DNA of 64,000 bases from Palaemon carinicauda. Taxonomy: Eukaryota; Arthropoda; Malacostraca; Decapoda; Palaemonidae. How positions within the stretch are numbered: the first letter of the stretch is position 1; every line of letters begins with the position of its first letter. The translations under genes and the position numbers were made by a program. Under the pieces are notes generated by a model that was not told where the DNA came from, searched no databases, and worked only from the letters and a program-made list of their open reading frames with translations. The stretch covers positions 82,227,143 through 82,291,142 of the forward strand of contig NC_090729.1 in the NCBI RefSeq assembly GCF_036898095.1, read 5' to 3'. Positions 38,970 through 50,406 of the stretch are shown in pieces.

Positions 38970-39321
38970 TTAGGTAGTGATTAGAGAAATGCCGGGGACT
39001 CTCCACGTTAAGAAAGAAAAACAAATCAAGGACAACCAAATAAACAGAAATAACTTCTTTAGTCCATGGAGTGAAAATATAGCCAAGATATGGCAGCACA
39101 GCATTCCTCGACAGTTAGATTTAACCATCTTTACTCGGTACGGACCCAAATACACTGGCTCTAGTTTGTGTTTCCTAGGTTTTAATCGTTTCAAATACAC
39201 ATGACCGCCCACAAATACTTTAACGGTGCAGTTTTGAACCGACCATCATACTTTGAGCGGTGATTTTCATTAGCTCTTTTCAAAAACCTTTCAGTGGTTT
39301 TCATTACTCTCCTTAATAGAT
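38970..39321 (-). pseudogene. Gypsy integrase relic, C-terminal part
   Basis: Reading leftward from 39321: RRVMKTTERFLKRANENHRS, KYDGRFKTAP, then in another frame GGHVYLKRLKPRKHKLEPVY and LGPYRVKM. This is the C-terminal domain of a Gypsy integrase. It directly continues the N-terminal part at 42117-42470 once the intervening piggyBac-like element is removed. It is a different family from the young Gypsy copies. Confidence 0.8.
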
Positions 39322-39699
39322 TTAACCCTGGTACGGTACGGTGGGTCGTCCGCGACCCCGAGCGTCAAAACAAAAGATGTTTTTCTCACGTGACTCACCC
39401 CGTGACTGAATTTGTGGGTGATCGACCTGCAGTCGGTGTCTCGCCTACACGCTCTAGTAGTGTCCAGATGTGCATCGCTGTAGCTGTACTCCTTCCCAGA
39501 TTTCTGAGACGCGTCGGGGTCGAGCGCGACCGAGTTTACCCTTCTAAGGTAAGTTGCATAATTATCAAAGTTATTACGTATTATGAAATTGTCGTAGAAT
39601 GGTGCAACTTGTATAGGTTATCAGTTGTGGAAAGTCTTGGTGGATGGTTTGGTTACCATGTGCATGTTTTTTTTTTTTAGTTGAAATGTCGTTTATCAC

Positions 39700-41130
39700 C
39701 ACGAGGACCATTTTACCGCGAGTACCCCTTTTTAATTTTTTTCATTTTTTGGCCAAGTCATTTTTCCGTAAGAAATTGCCAAATAGTGTCGCAAAACTTT
39801 TGCTTTTTTAGTGTTGGAAAGTGTGTCTAGATGATCTGGCTACACATGCGTGACTTTGTTTTTGTCAGATACGCCGTAGATATTGGTATGTGGGGTATTT
39901 TCCTGCGGTTGCCAATTTTTTTTTTTTTTTTAATATTTGTAAAAATTTACTACGGAGGAAGGAATTGCCATATATTATTGATTTTTTCTCATGTTTATTT
40001 GTTAGAAAGTGTGCCTTGATGGTTGGGCTAACACATGCATGTCTTTTTTCTTATCCGAGATGCCGTATATTAGAATGTTGGCCATTTTTCTGCGAGTGCC
40101 CCTTTTTATTTGTTTTGCTTTTTTTTGCTTAGTCATGTTACCGTAAGGAATTGGCAAGTAGTGTCGCAAAACTTATATTTTTATAGTGTTGGAAAGTGTT
40201 TCTAGATGATCTGGCTACCCATGCCTATCTTTTTTTTTTAGCCAGATATGGCGTATATATAGGTATGTGTTGCATTTTCCTGTGATTGCCATTTTTTCAT
40301 TTTTTCCCATTTCTTTCAAAATTACTACGTACTAAGGAACTATCACAGAGTAATGATTCATTTAGATGTTTATTTGTCGGAAAATGTGCCTTGATGGTTT
40401 GCCTAGCACGTGGCTGAAATTTTTTTTTTCTGAAATGCCCACCATTAGCTCGTTGCCATTTTTCATCGAGTGCCCCTTTTTATTTGTTTTGATTTTGTTT
40501 GCTTAGTCATGTTACCGTAAGGAATTGGCAAGTAGTGTCGCAAAACTTATATTTTTATAGTGTTGGAAAGTGTTTCTAGATGATCTGGCTACCCATGCCT
40601 ATCTTTTTTTTTAGCCAGATATGGCGTATATATAGGTATGTGTTCCATTTTCCTGTGATTGCCATTTTTTCGTTTTTTCCCATTTCTTTCAAAATTACTA
40701 CGTACTAAGGAACTATCACAGAGTAATGATTCATTTAGAGGTTTATTTGTCGGAAAATGTACCTAGATGGTTTGCCTAGCACGTGGCTGAAATTTTTTTT
40801 TCTGAAATGCCCACCATTTGCTCGTTGCCATTTTTCATCGAGTGCCCCTTTTTATTTGTTTTGCATTTTTTTGCTTAGTCATGTTACAGTAAGGAATTGG
40901 CAAGTAGTGTCGCAAAACTTATATTTTTATAGTGTTGGAAAGTGTTTCTAGACGATCTGGCTACCCATGCCTATCTTTATTTTTAGCCAGATATGGCGTA
41001 TATATAGGTATGTGTTCGATTTACCTGCGATTGCCACTTTTTCGTTTTTTCCCATTTCTTTCAAAATTACTACGTACTAAGGAACTATCACAGAGTAATG
41101 ATTCATTTAGATGTTTATTTGTCGGAAAAT
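39700..41130 (+). repeat. Four tandem units of about 374 bp inside the piggyBac-like element
   Basis: GTGTTGGAAAGTGT followed by CTAGATGATCTGGCTAC recurs at 39811, 40186, 40560 and 40932, with periods of 375, 374 and 372 bp. The units are T-rich and non-coding. The last two or three are almost identical and the first is most diverged. Confidence 0.9.
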
Positions 41131-42106
41131 TTTATTTACTTCTTTTTTGATTGAATATCATCAATTTTTTTTAGCTAAAATATTATATTGTTTTACAATT
41201 TTTTTTTTATTTTATTTCCCTTCAAAAATTTTTTTTTGGGTCAGAATTCTAATTTTAAGGTCGTAAAATAATCGACAATCATCCAGCAACCCACCATACA
41301 ATAATTAGATTAGTAAATAGCACCTTGAAATGGACATACCCTTCCTACATTTCAGGTGGCAGATTAGGGATCTGAGTTAGTGTGGTTGGCGGCCATTTTG
41401 TGGACATATCCGAAGCGTAAGTTGCCCTATCTATATATATTCTTGTTCCCTATAGAATTTGTGATATTTTGGTATATTTTTACCTGCATAGATATCATAT
41501 TATATATTAAATATATGTATTTTTTTACGAAATTTCTAAGTACTCAATAAATGACCTTTAGATATGGCCCCTGATATAAATGTAATTTACAAAATAATGA
41601 AGATTGTTTTACATATTTCTATTTTAGGATAACATATGTTTATTCCCTAAAAAAATTAGCCACTTCCTATTTCATTTGGGTACCCAAAAAAAATTCATGA
41701 GATTTGGACAAATTTTTTTGGCCAAAAAAAGTTACCCTTTTTTTCTCATTTCAGATCTTCACCTCCTTGGGTCCGACTTCATCCAAAATACATCAAGATG
41801 TGTCCTAAACATTCAAGAATCAATTCCTAAAAGGATTTGTGTATATATGTATAAATTTTTTTTATGAACTTTTATGTAAGGTCTTGTTTTTTTTCTACTT
41901 AATTTTTTAAAATATTCATAATAAATGGTTTTTCTGCAGATGAGTAGTATCTTCACAGTAGTTTTGAGCATTCATTGAATTTTTTTTTTGGCAAAAAAAA
42001 AAAAGGAGGTTACTGCAAAAACAAATTTTTCCAGAATTTTTTTTTTGTGTCGGGGTCGCGCGCGACCAAGTATACCCTTAAAGGGGTGTCCGAGGAGCGT
42101 ACCTAT
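41131..42106. other. T-rich interior of the piggyBac-like element
   Basis: Homopolymer-rich, non-coding sequence; no transposase motif. It closes with the subterminal GGGGTCGCGCGCGACC motif near 42053-42066. Confidence 0.6.
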
Positions 42107-42116
42107 CCAGGGTTAA

Positions 42117-42470
42117 TAAACATACACGGTATTGGTCAGTTAAATAATTTGGCAATTGTTGCGAATTGATGAGTACCGTATATGGTAACACAGGATCCTG
42201 TCCATACACCAAAAAGAAAGGAATGTCCCTGAGGGAAGCATTATATGCAATGTTCAAAGCTAGCTCAGCAGTAGTAAGTATGGCATGCCAATGAAAGGGG
42301 TCATCAGCCAGTAAGTAACACAAAATTCACACTACTTCCCTATTATGCGATTCCACTAAGCCATTTGCTAAAGGCCTATATGAGGTCAGTGAAAAGTGTT
42401 CAATTTTCATGAAGTCCGTGACCGATTTCACCACCTTATTTATCAACTCAAGAACATTATCACATTATGG
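42117..42470 (-). pseudogene. Gypsy integrase relic, core part
   Basis: Reading leftward: ELINKVVKSVTDFMKIEH, FSLTSYRPLANGLVESHNRE (with the catalytic Glu of DDE), then WHAILTTAELALNIAYNASL, PFFLVYGQDPVLPY, PNYLTDQYRVC. These are the end of the integrase core and the following linker. A stop lies after HNREVV. The coding sense resumes beyond the piggyBac-like element at 39321. Confidence 0.85.
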
Positions 42471-42505
42471 AGGATTAATTTTTTTTTTATTTTTTTTTGC
42501 CAAAT

Positions 42506-42507
<2 letters not shown>

Positions 42508-42577
<70 letters not shown>

Positions 42578-42587
42578 TGTGTGTGTC
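42508..42587. repeat. (GA)n/(GT)n microsatellite
   Basis: AG dinucleotide array to about 42575, then GTGTGTGTGT. Confidence 0.95.
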
Positions 42588-43019
42588 AGCGAGTGAGAGG
42601 TAGTTCGTGCATTGATTGTTTGTTGTGAAAAAGACTGTTAGTATAAATGAGATAGTTTGTTTTAAGGGATATTTGGCTACAGTGATACTCCCAGAGAATC
42701 AACCACAGGTCTCCAGAATTCTAACTCCTGGTGCGAGTATCCTTAAAATAACTCTTAAAGGTGCGTCACCACTAGCGACAAAACATGTCGACAACACTGT
42801 GTACCACTTTGTAGGCAACAAATTGTTAGACTGTTGACGAAACATTATTGTCGAGATGTTGGTAGAGATTTATTGGTGATATGTTGGCAATCCTGGTGTG
42901 GACAAGTCGATGTGGTTGAGGATACCCGGACAGACACACAACACCGACAGCAAGATAGAGACCGTGATGACTGGTGAAATCTAACCGAGACCCTTTGCGT
43001 CAATTTGTGTAGGAGGGAA

Positions 43020-43021
<2 letters not shown>

Positions 43022-43104
<83 letters not shown>
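43022..43104. repeat. (TA)n at the left edge of DIRS-1
   Basis: Pure TA array; its counterpart lies on the other side of DIRS-1 (51885-52033), so DIRS-1 inserted into one TA tract. Confidence 0.95.
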
Positions 43105-43108
<4 letters not shown>

Positions 43109-43118
43109 TGGGCTCAAG

Positions 43119-43453
43119 CCATGTCGTCCTGATGGAAGTTCCTTAAAGGCAGCTTCCTAGGGTATATTACAACTACGGCGATATTCCCAGAGAATTTACC
43201 TTCAGGTACCCAGAATTCTAACTCCTGGAGCGAGTATCCCTAAAAAAGACCTTAGGGATATCGTAAATATCAGTGGACGTATTCTTGACACGCCTCATAG
43301 CAATCTATACCCCGAATAGAGTTAACACTTCGTAGGGGTCAAATGGCAAGAAAATGAAAACGATAAGAAAGGGGGGAGCCGTTCGTAAGGCATCTCTCCT
43401 CCCCGTTTCGAAAGCGTGCCCTGCGCGGCTCGCGGCGCCATCTGTATTCCTTT
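43119..43453 (+). repeat. Left inverted terminal repeat of DIRS-1
   Basis: Begins CCATGTCGTCCTGATGGAAG and runs to GGCGCCATCTGTATTCCT. It is the reverse complement of 51508-51840. The outermost TTTTTGGGCTCAAG (43105-43118) is unique to the left end. Confidence 0.92.
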
Positions 43454-45645
43454 TTGCGTAGCTCTACGACTCGGTGTTTTTTCCCTGTATTTCTACCAAA
43501 TCTTGGAATTTCTCGTTTGATAATGCTTTCTCCAACTTCTTCTGCCTCGGATAAGTTGAGTACTATTTCTTTTATGTATAAATGTAGGCTCTTGGTTAAA
43601 ATTAAAGTAATTAAAAGAGTTATCTTTGATACAAGAGCTGTTGCCTGCTGGAGGCATCATCGATGCTGTCGCTCGCTAGAATAGGATTTATTTGTTAGCA
43701 AGAGCGACGTTCCCAGCCCCTTTGCGCTTAAATATTAGCTACTTAGCTTATTTAGGAATTCTGTTATGATGCGATAGTAGTGTGCCTGGCGAAGTTTTGC
43801 CTAGGCTGCCAACACTAGTCTTCGTAGGCTAGCTGTTGGCCTATGTACTTCCTGCATGATAATTAGTCTTCCAAGTGTGATTTTTATTGCTTTAAGCGTT
43901 AGGCAACGTTATACATATAAGCCCTTTTCGAGTACCTTCCAAGATAGTATTGGTGTGAGTTTCGGTGAATTAGGTAATCGATTCTCTTAGTGCCTAGGCT
44001 AGGTTGTCTTAGGTCATTATAATATTATCTGTTTCCCCGTTTGCTCCCTTCTCTTCGGGGAAGGGGCAAACCCTTTCCCTCTGTTTAAGCCTTAGGCTTA
44101 ACTCTAGTGGTTTGTTTGAATTAATTTTCAAATATATCTATGCTGGAGTAGTACTGTACCTTCCCGTTCCAACTGAATTGGTTCAGAGGGGGACAGTACA
44201 ACAGTGTTTAGTCTGAGTCCGGGTTGGTCTGGCATGGGGCAGAGTCTCCCTTTCTGACTGACACGGGCATAAGGGGTTTATCCCCCTTGGTCCACCTTGT
44301 TGGGTTCCAGTAGTGATCCCTTCGCTCGGTGACCCCTCAGACTTGTCCTCTTGCCGTTCCGGATTCGGGATATGTTCCCTTTTCTGGAATAGCAATTCCT
44401 TCCTTGCCTTGGTTTTAGGGAGGCAGCCAGTAGTGCCGGCCTCCCCCTCGGGTTTTTCTCTGGCTGAGATGAGCTGTCTTAGTTGGGAATGACCCTTAAC
44501 CAAGGCAAGGTTGGATAGGACCCTCTGTCCTTCCCTTCTATTTTCCGTTCCTTTGTGTCAGTCGTCCGCATCCGTACCTAGGCTAGGTTAGGATGGGGAA
44601 CTGACGTGGTCCCCTGTCGGCCGGCAGAGTGTGCCGACCGGCAGAGACCCTTTCTTCGAGTGCTGCCCGGTCCTTTCTTGGTCCCTCCACCGCTGCCGTC
44701 TGTAGATTCAGTAAGCAGCGGTTAGGAAGCCTGACTTAGTGTCTCCCCTTCCTTTCGGCACTCTTTCGGGTGCCGGGCACAGAGGCTCATAGCCTCTTAG
44801 CCCGGCACTCATTCTGTTGTCTTCGTATGTGTTGTCCTTGCCGTCTGCCGGCCTACAGGCCGGCCGCCGGTGGGGGGGGTGTTCTCCAGTTCTCTTGCTG
44901 TCGGTCGGCGATGGTTATATACCTTTGCCGGCCGGTCTCTTGCTCATCTGCCGGCAACTATAAGTGAGGCCGGCAGCCGAGCGCTACCTGGTGTGGAGGC
45001 CAGCCGGCAGGGTTTGCTTACTGCTGCCGGCCGGCCTGCTACACTGCCCGGTTAGCCGGCCACTAAGAATGATGGCCGGCAACGCAGTGCAAACCGGGTG
45101 GCTGTGGACCGGCAACCACTGCCGGCCGGTTCAGGCATGGGATCTGGAGTTCTCCCCAATAGGGGTGACCTGATGTTGTGTACTTGAGATCTACCTTTCG
45201 AAAAACGGGGGGGGGGGGGGGGTGCTGACCGGCAATAGCCGGCCGGCACACCACCCTCAGGTACTGTATCAGTCCTTTCTTTGGTGGTGTATTCAACCAA
45301 GGGAGTCCATGATATAGTAGGTTACAACACTGCCTTTTCTAACTTACTTGTGTTACTTGTGCAATCACTTGGTGTCGCCTTACAAGGATAAAAGAGAATT
45401 CTTTTCATCCCTGGCCAGAATGGTAATATTTTACCTTAGGTGTGAGCTACACCTAATTTCCTTTGGAAATATGCTCTCTGGTTATTCTAGTAAAGACTAA
45501 CTACGTGACTTTGGCTGGTGGGCTTCCACAGGTGTTTGTGTGGGTTTCACAAGTAGGTGTCTTTCCCTTATTCTTGGTGAATACTCATTTTTTACATGTG
45601 AATTGAAATTCACTTGATATTCATGGAAATTTTCTTCTTTTACAG
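43454..45645 (+). other. DIRS-1 5' leader/intron with GCCGGC-rich tract
   Basis: No long protein is visible. From about 44,610 to 45,250 the sequence is strongly GC-rich, with dozens of CCGGC/GCCGG motifs, very unlike the AT-rich surroundings. It ends in a pyrimidine tract and acceptor TTCTTCTTTTACAG (45645) before the gag exon. A G run lies at 45208-45223. Confidence 0.65.
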
Positions 45646-47604
45646 GAGGAGCATCCGAAGTGTGATAGTGTCTTCTGCAATGTCCGCAGTAAGAACTTTT
45701 GCGGACATGTCTCGTGTAGGAGGCACGCGGCTTGCGCAGCCTCCAATGATGACCATCGCTACTGGGATCCGCAGGTATGTGCTGTATGTACTAACCTGCT
45801 ATCAGAGGCTTTTGAATCCCCTAGGTCGGCGGAGTCAAGGGATGCAGCGAGGGAGAAGCTTCGCTTATGGGTAAGGGGTTTTCAGAAAAACACCACTGGA
45901 CCTTATCTTCCTAATGAGAAGATGAGGGCATACCTTTTTCCCAAGGCTTCCATTGACTCTGTTGTTCCCCAGCCTCGGCCGGAGATCCCTCTCGTCCAGA
46001 TCCCAGTGGAGGAGGATGTTGCTGATGCCATGCAGGACATCCAGTTGGATGACAAGATGTCTGACTTGTCCGATCGTGCGGAACAGGATCTCCTCGCAGA
46101 AGGTGAGGAGGAGGATCGAGATCCTATTACCGTGGAGGAAGAGGTTCCCGTATCTTCAGACGTTCCGGTTCAGGTCCCTGAACCTATCCCCTCTACCTCG
46201 TCCGCTCTTCCAGCAGAGCTAGGACAGGCTCTCTCTTCCATCGTTGGTATGATCCAACAGATGCAGAGGGAGAATAATCAGAAGGCCGCTACTTTGGAGC
46301 TCCAGATGCAGAAGATCACAGCATCACGTGGACCTCCAAAGAAGCTCAACGTGAAGGACCTTCCTCTGTGCTCGGATGCCAACCCGTGGAGATATGCCGA
46401 GCACATGCCGATGACGATCGGGAAGATCGTCATGTCGGAGAAACTGGGCTCAGTTCCCCTTGAGGAGGTGGAATTCTGGCCCAGTAGAGGGGCCTACCCG
46501 GACTGTTATGTCCGTTTGAAGAAGGAGCCGGCCTCGAAGGAGGAGACGGAACCGAAGGAGGTGATTATCCTGGATCACTCCAAGGCTCAAGCTACTCTAA
46601 CAGCTGCATTGAAGGAGAGGGGGTTCTCAAACTCTAAAGTTGCCGCTTTGAGTAAGAAGCACCCCTCCTTTGTATCCTCCCCGTCTAGGGCCTTCCCCTT
46701 TATGCAGAAGGGGTTCGCGGCCGTCTTGAAGGCGGTTGAAGCTGGCAAACCGTGTCCATCTCTGGAGGAATGCAAACCTCTGTCGTTGGCCTTGCCGCTG
46801 GACAATAAGGACTGGAAGGAGGTGCACCTCACTTTCTCGGTTGGGAAGTTGGACGCCGACATTGCAGGTCAGCAGTTCGGCGAGAACCTTCCCAAGTTGT
46901 CGGAATTCCTCCTACGGAGGGAATTGGACACAAAGGAGCGCCTGGCAGCCTCGATGTCTCTCCAGACCAACATGGAGACGATGGCTAGCGACCCCAAGAT
47001 GCCGGAGATGTTCATGGTAATGGCCAAGATCCATCTGGCCACGGTGACTAAGGACCTCTATTGCTTTGTTAAAGCAAGGAGGGCCTGTAGAGAGTTTGTT
47101 TTCGCCTCGGCCACAGTGAGGCATGAACCCAAGAGGCTCATTTCATCCAGCATCTGGGGTAAAGATCTCTTTCCCAACGACGTGGTCAGAGAGGTGGTGG
47201 ACAAGGCAGCCACTGAGAACCGTAATCTTCACCTGAAGTGGGGCCTGTCCCTTAAGAGGAAGTCTTCTCCGGATGAGGGCCCTTAGCCGAAAGGAAAGGC
47301 GAAGAAATCGAGGTTTTCCTCCCGTCCAGCCAAGCCTTTCAAACCACAAAGACAGCAGCAGCAGCAGCCAGCTTTGCCTCCGGTACCACAACTGGTAGCC
47401 CAGACCCCGACCACCTTCCAATGGGTACCCCAAGCCGTGTCATCAGCTTCCCCGGCATTCAATCCAGTGTTCGAGGGACAATCGACCACGTTTCGTGCAA
47501 AGCCCAGAGGTGCAGCCAGAGGTTCGGCGAGACGCCCCTCTAGGGGACGAGGATTCAGAGGTGGTCGCGGCCAGGGAGGCAAGACTGCAGGGCAGTCAAA
47601 GTGA
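45646..47604 (+). pseudogene. gag: DIRS-1 Gag, one in-frame amber
   Basis: The frame follows the splice acceptor at 45645; the first exon with the start codon was not fixed, and the first long-frame ATG is 45922. The N-terminal 45 residues are Cys/His-rich (KCDSVFCNV, NFCGHVSCRRHAAC, QVCAVC), suggesting a zinc-binding module that DIRS-2 also has. Then come an acidic region, a coiled-coil-like segment (SIVGMIQQMQRENNQ), a folded middle (DLPLCSDANPWRYAEHM), and a C-terminal RGG-like tail (RRPSRGRGFRGGRGQGG). TAG at 47284-47286 interrupts it; DIRS-2 has a Gln codon there. Gag would package the RNA. It overlaps the RT frame by 110 bp. Confidence 0.82.
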
Positions 47605-49444
47605 AGTGTCGCCGGTAGGTGGGAGACTTCAGTATTTCCGGGATCGCTGGACCTTCGATCCCTGGGCCCACAGCCTTCTCAAAAATGGACTGGGTTGGAG
47701 TTGGTACAGTACTCCGCCCCAGTGCCCTCAATTTTTCCAACACTCCACCCCCGTTTTGGAGGAGTATATCCAAGATCTGTTGGAGAAAAAGGTGATCCGG
47801 AGGGTAAAGTCCATCAAGTTTCAAGGGAGGCTGTTTTGTGTTCCCAAGAAAGACTCGGGGAAACTCAGAGTCATTCTGGACTTGTCACCACTCAACAAGT
47901 TCATAGTGAACCACAAGTTCAAGATGTTAACGTTACAACACATAAGGGCCTTACTGCCCAAGAGGGCATATACCGTCTCCATCGATTTGTCAGACGCATA
48001 TTGGCACGTTCCAATAAGTCGCCGTCTCTCCCCCTACCTAGGATTCAAGCTACAACAAAAACTTTATGCTTTCAGAGCGATGCCCTTCGGGCTAAACAGA
48101 GCCCCAAGGATCTTTACGAAGCTTGCGAGCGCAGCGCTCAAACAGTTACGCCTAAAAGGGTTCCAAGTAGTAGCCTACCTGGACGATTGGTTGGTGTGGG
48201 CAGCATCCAGAGCAGAATGCTTGCAAGCTTCCCTACAAGTGATTCAGTTCCTGGAATATCTAGGTTTCATGATCAACAGAAAGAAGTCTCGTCTTTCTCC
48301 AGCTCAGAGGTTCCAGTGGTTGGGAATTCACTGGGATCTAGTGTCACACCGTTTTTCCATTCCGATGTCGAAAAGGAAGGAAATAGCGGGGTCTGTCAGG
48401 AGACTTCTAGGTTCCGAGAGGATATCAAGACGCGAACAAGAGAGGGTTTTGGGCTCTCTTCAGTTTGCATCAGTAACAGACCCAGTGCTAAGAGCACAGC
48501 TAAAAGATGCAGCGGGAGTATGGAGAACCTTTGCATCGAAAGAGCGAAGGGACTTGAAGAGACCGGTCCCACTTCGCCTACGTTCTCTTCTCAGACCGTG
48601 GTCTCAAGCCAGTCGTCTAAAGAGGTCTCTACCTCTTCAGCCATCCCCCCCGTCAGTGACAATCCACACAGACGCCTCAAAGGTAGGGTGGGGGGGTCAC
48701 TCCCATCGGAAAAAAGTGCAAGGGACCTGGTCCAAGCTATTTGGGACTTTTCACATAAACTTTCTAGAAGCTATGGCAGTGCTTCTTACCCTGAAGAAAG
48801 TATCCCCACGTCACTCGATCCATGTAAGGTTGGTACTGGACAGCGAGGTGGTAGTGAAATGTCTGAATCGGCGGGGATCGAGATCCCCACCTCTCAACCA
48901 GGTAATGTTAGCCATATTTCGACTGGCGGAGAAGAAGAAGTGGCACCTGTCAGCAGTTCACCTTCAAGGAGTCCGGAATGTGACCGCGGACGCTCTATCC
49001 ACGGTTACACTGATAGAGTCAGAATGGTCCCTAGACGCAGGATCATTCTCCTTCATCTTGAGACAAGTCCCAGAAATGCAGATAGACCTCTTCGCGACGA
49101 AGGACAACAAGAAGCTGCCGAAATATGTGTCCCCATACGTGGACCCCTTGGTGGAAGCAGTAGATGCGATGTCCCTCGATTGGAACAGATGGTCCAGGAT
49201 CTACCTGTTTCCCCCTCACAATCTGATGTTGAGGGTCCTCAACAAACTGAGATCCTTCAAGGGAGTAGCAGCAATAGTGGCCCACAAGTGGCCGAGCAGT
49301 GTATGGTTCCCTCTAGCTCTGGAACTACGACTGAAGTTTCTACCACTCCCGGACCCAGTTCTGTCCCAGCAAGTCCAGAAGTCGACTGTCTACGCTTCAT
49401 TACAGAAAACCCGGACCCTGCAGCTCATGATTTTCTCTCCCTAG
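47495..49444 (+). CDS. RT-RH: DIRS-1 reverse transcriptase-RNase H
   Basis: The open frame is 649 codons. RT: KFQGRLFCVPKKDSGKLRVI, TVSIDLSDAYWHVPI (first Asp), MPFGLNRAPRIFTK, and active site YLDD at residues about 227-230. RNase H: TIHTDASKVGWGGHS near residue 390 and LEAMAVLLTLKK, LVLDSEVVVKCLN. A C-terminal part with IDLFATKDNKKLPKYVSPY and WNRWSRIYLFPPHNL is typical of DIRS RT-RH proteins. It overlaps gag upstream and the recombinase downstream in other frames. All catalytic residues that I can see are present. Confidence 0.93.
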   Translation: MQSPEVQPEVRRDAPLGDEDSEVVAAREARLQGSQSEVSPVGGRLQYFRDRWTFDPWAHSLLKNGLGWSWYSTPPQCPQFFQHSTPVLEEYIQDLLEKKVIRRVKSIKFQGRLFCVPKKDSGKLRVILDLSPLNKFIVNHKFKMLTLQHIRALLPKRAYTVSIDLSDAYWHVPISRRLSPYLGFKLQQKLYAFRAMPFGLNRAPRIFTKLASAALKQLRLKGFQVVAYLDDWLVWAASRAECLQASLQVIQFLEYLGFMINRKKSRLSPAQRFQWLGIHWDLVSHRFSIPMSKRKEIAGSVRRLLGSERISRREQERVLGSLQFASVTDPVLRAQLKDAAGVWRTFASKERRDLKRPVPLRLRSLLRPWSQASRLKRSLPLQPSPPSVTIHTDASKVGWGGHSHRKKVQGTWSKLFGTFHINFLEAMAVLLTLKKVSPRHSIHVRLVLDSEVVVKCLNRRGSRSPPLNQVMLAIFRLAEKKKWHLSAVHLQGVRNVTADALSTVTLIESEWSLDAGSFSFILRQVPEMQIDLFATKDNKKLPKYVSPYVDPLVEAVDAMSLDWNRWSRIYLFPPHNLMLRVLNKLRSFKGVAAIVAHKWPSSVWFPLALELRLKFLPLPDPVLSQQVQKSTVYASLQKTRTLQLMIFSP

Positions 49445-50406
49445 CGGTGAAGAAACGGTTCGGAATCTCGAAAGATGGCATCGACTTCCTGGAAGAATAC
49501 AAGTGTAAGTCTACTAGGAGGCAGTACGAATCAGCATGGAAGAAATGGGTAGCCTTTGTCAAAGACAAGAACCCGCAAGAGATCTCTACGGAGTTCTGCC
49601 TATCCTTCTTCATCCACCTCCACGGACAGGGGCTGGCGGCTAACACGATTTCTACATGTAAGTCAGCTCTGACAAGACCCATTCTATATGCCTTCCAGGT
49701 AGACCTCGCTAACGAGATGTTTAATAAGATCCCGAAGGCCTGTGCTAGGCTTAGACCATCAGCTCCTCCAAAGCCTATTTCGTGGTCGTTAGACAAAGTC
49801 CTTCATTTTGCCTCATTACGGGATAATGAGGAATGCGCATTGAAGGACCTGACTCAAAAAGTGATCTTCCTTTTTGCCCTTGCTTCTGGGGCCAGAGTTA
49901 GTGAGATTGTGGCCCTCTCGAGAGAGGAGGGCCGGGTTCAGTTCCTGGATGGGGGAGAACTGAACCTGTTTCCGGATCCTACGTTTCTCGCTAAGAACGA
50001 GTTGCCCACCAACAGGTGGGGTCCCTGGAGAATCTGCCCTCTGAAAGAAGATGCATCTCTATGTCCCGTAGAATGCCTAAAGGTCTATCTTCGTAGAAGT
50101 TCAGACTTCCATGGGGGCCAACTATTCAGAGGAGAAACATCGGGCTCGAATTTATCTTTAAATCAGCTTAGGGCAAAAATTACATATTTTATTCGCAGAG
50201 CGGATCCTGACAGTTCACCCGCAGGTCATGATCCGAGGAAAGTTGCTTCATCCTTAAACTTCTTTAACTTTATGGATTTTGAACACCTTCGTTCATACAC
50301 TGGCTGGAAGTCTTCCAGGGTATTCTTTCGCCACTATGCTAAGCAAGTGGAGCAGCTAAAGAGGTCTGTGGTAGCAGTTGGTTGCGTCGTTAACCCTGCT
50401 GTTTAA
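49370..50406 (+). CDS. YR: DIRS-1 tyrosine recombinase
   Basis: The frame is open from 47695, but the recombinase similarity begins near 49370, overlapping the end of RT-RH in another frame. The N-terminal core-binding domain has KSTRRQYESAWKKWVAF. The catalytic domain has GARVSEIVAL (first Arg, about 49888), GHDPRKVA (His-x-x-Arg, 50226-50237) and FFRHYAKQ (Tyr at 50335). The protein joins the circular DNA intermediate to the target without a target duplication. Translation probably initiates internally or from a downstream start; the upstream 560 codons look like a shadow of RT. All catalytic residues are present. Confidence 0.9.

Larger units (their letters stand above)
39326..42112. mobile_element. 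Non-autonomous piggyBac-like element in TTAA
   Basis: The ends are CCCTGGTACGGTACG (39326) and, inverted, CGTACCTATCCAGGG (42112), sharing terminal CCCTGG. TTAA flanks both ends exactly (39322-39325, 42113-42116). GC-rich subterminal motifs occur on both sides (GTCCGCGACCCCGAG; TCGGGGTCGCGCGCGACC). Duplicated TTAA plus CCCT termini are the signature of piggyBac insertions. There is no transposase frame in the 2.8 kb interior, so it depends on an enzyme elsewhere. Its removal restores the host integrase relic. Confidence 0.85.

Noticed and set aside
44183..45300. Several short frames rich in Arg, Pro and Gly in the DIRS-1 leader
   Set aside because: They are created by GC-rich CCGGC repeats, overlap on both strands and have no family resemblance.
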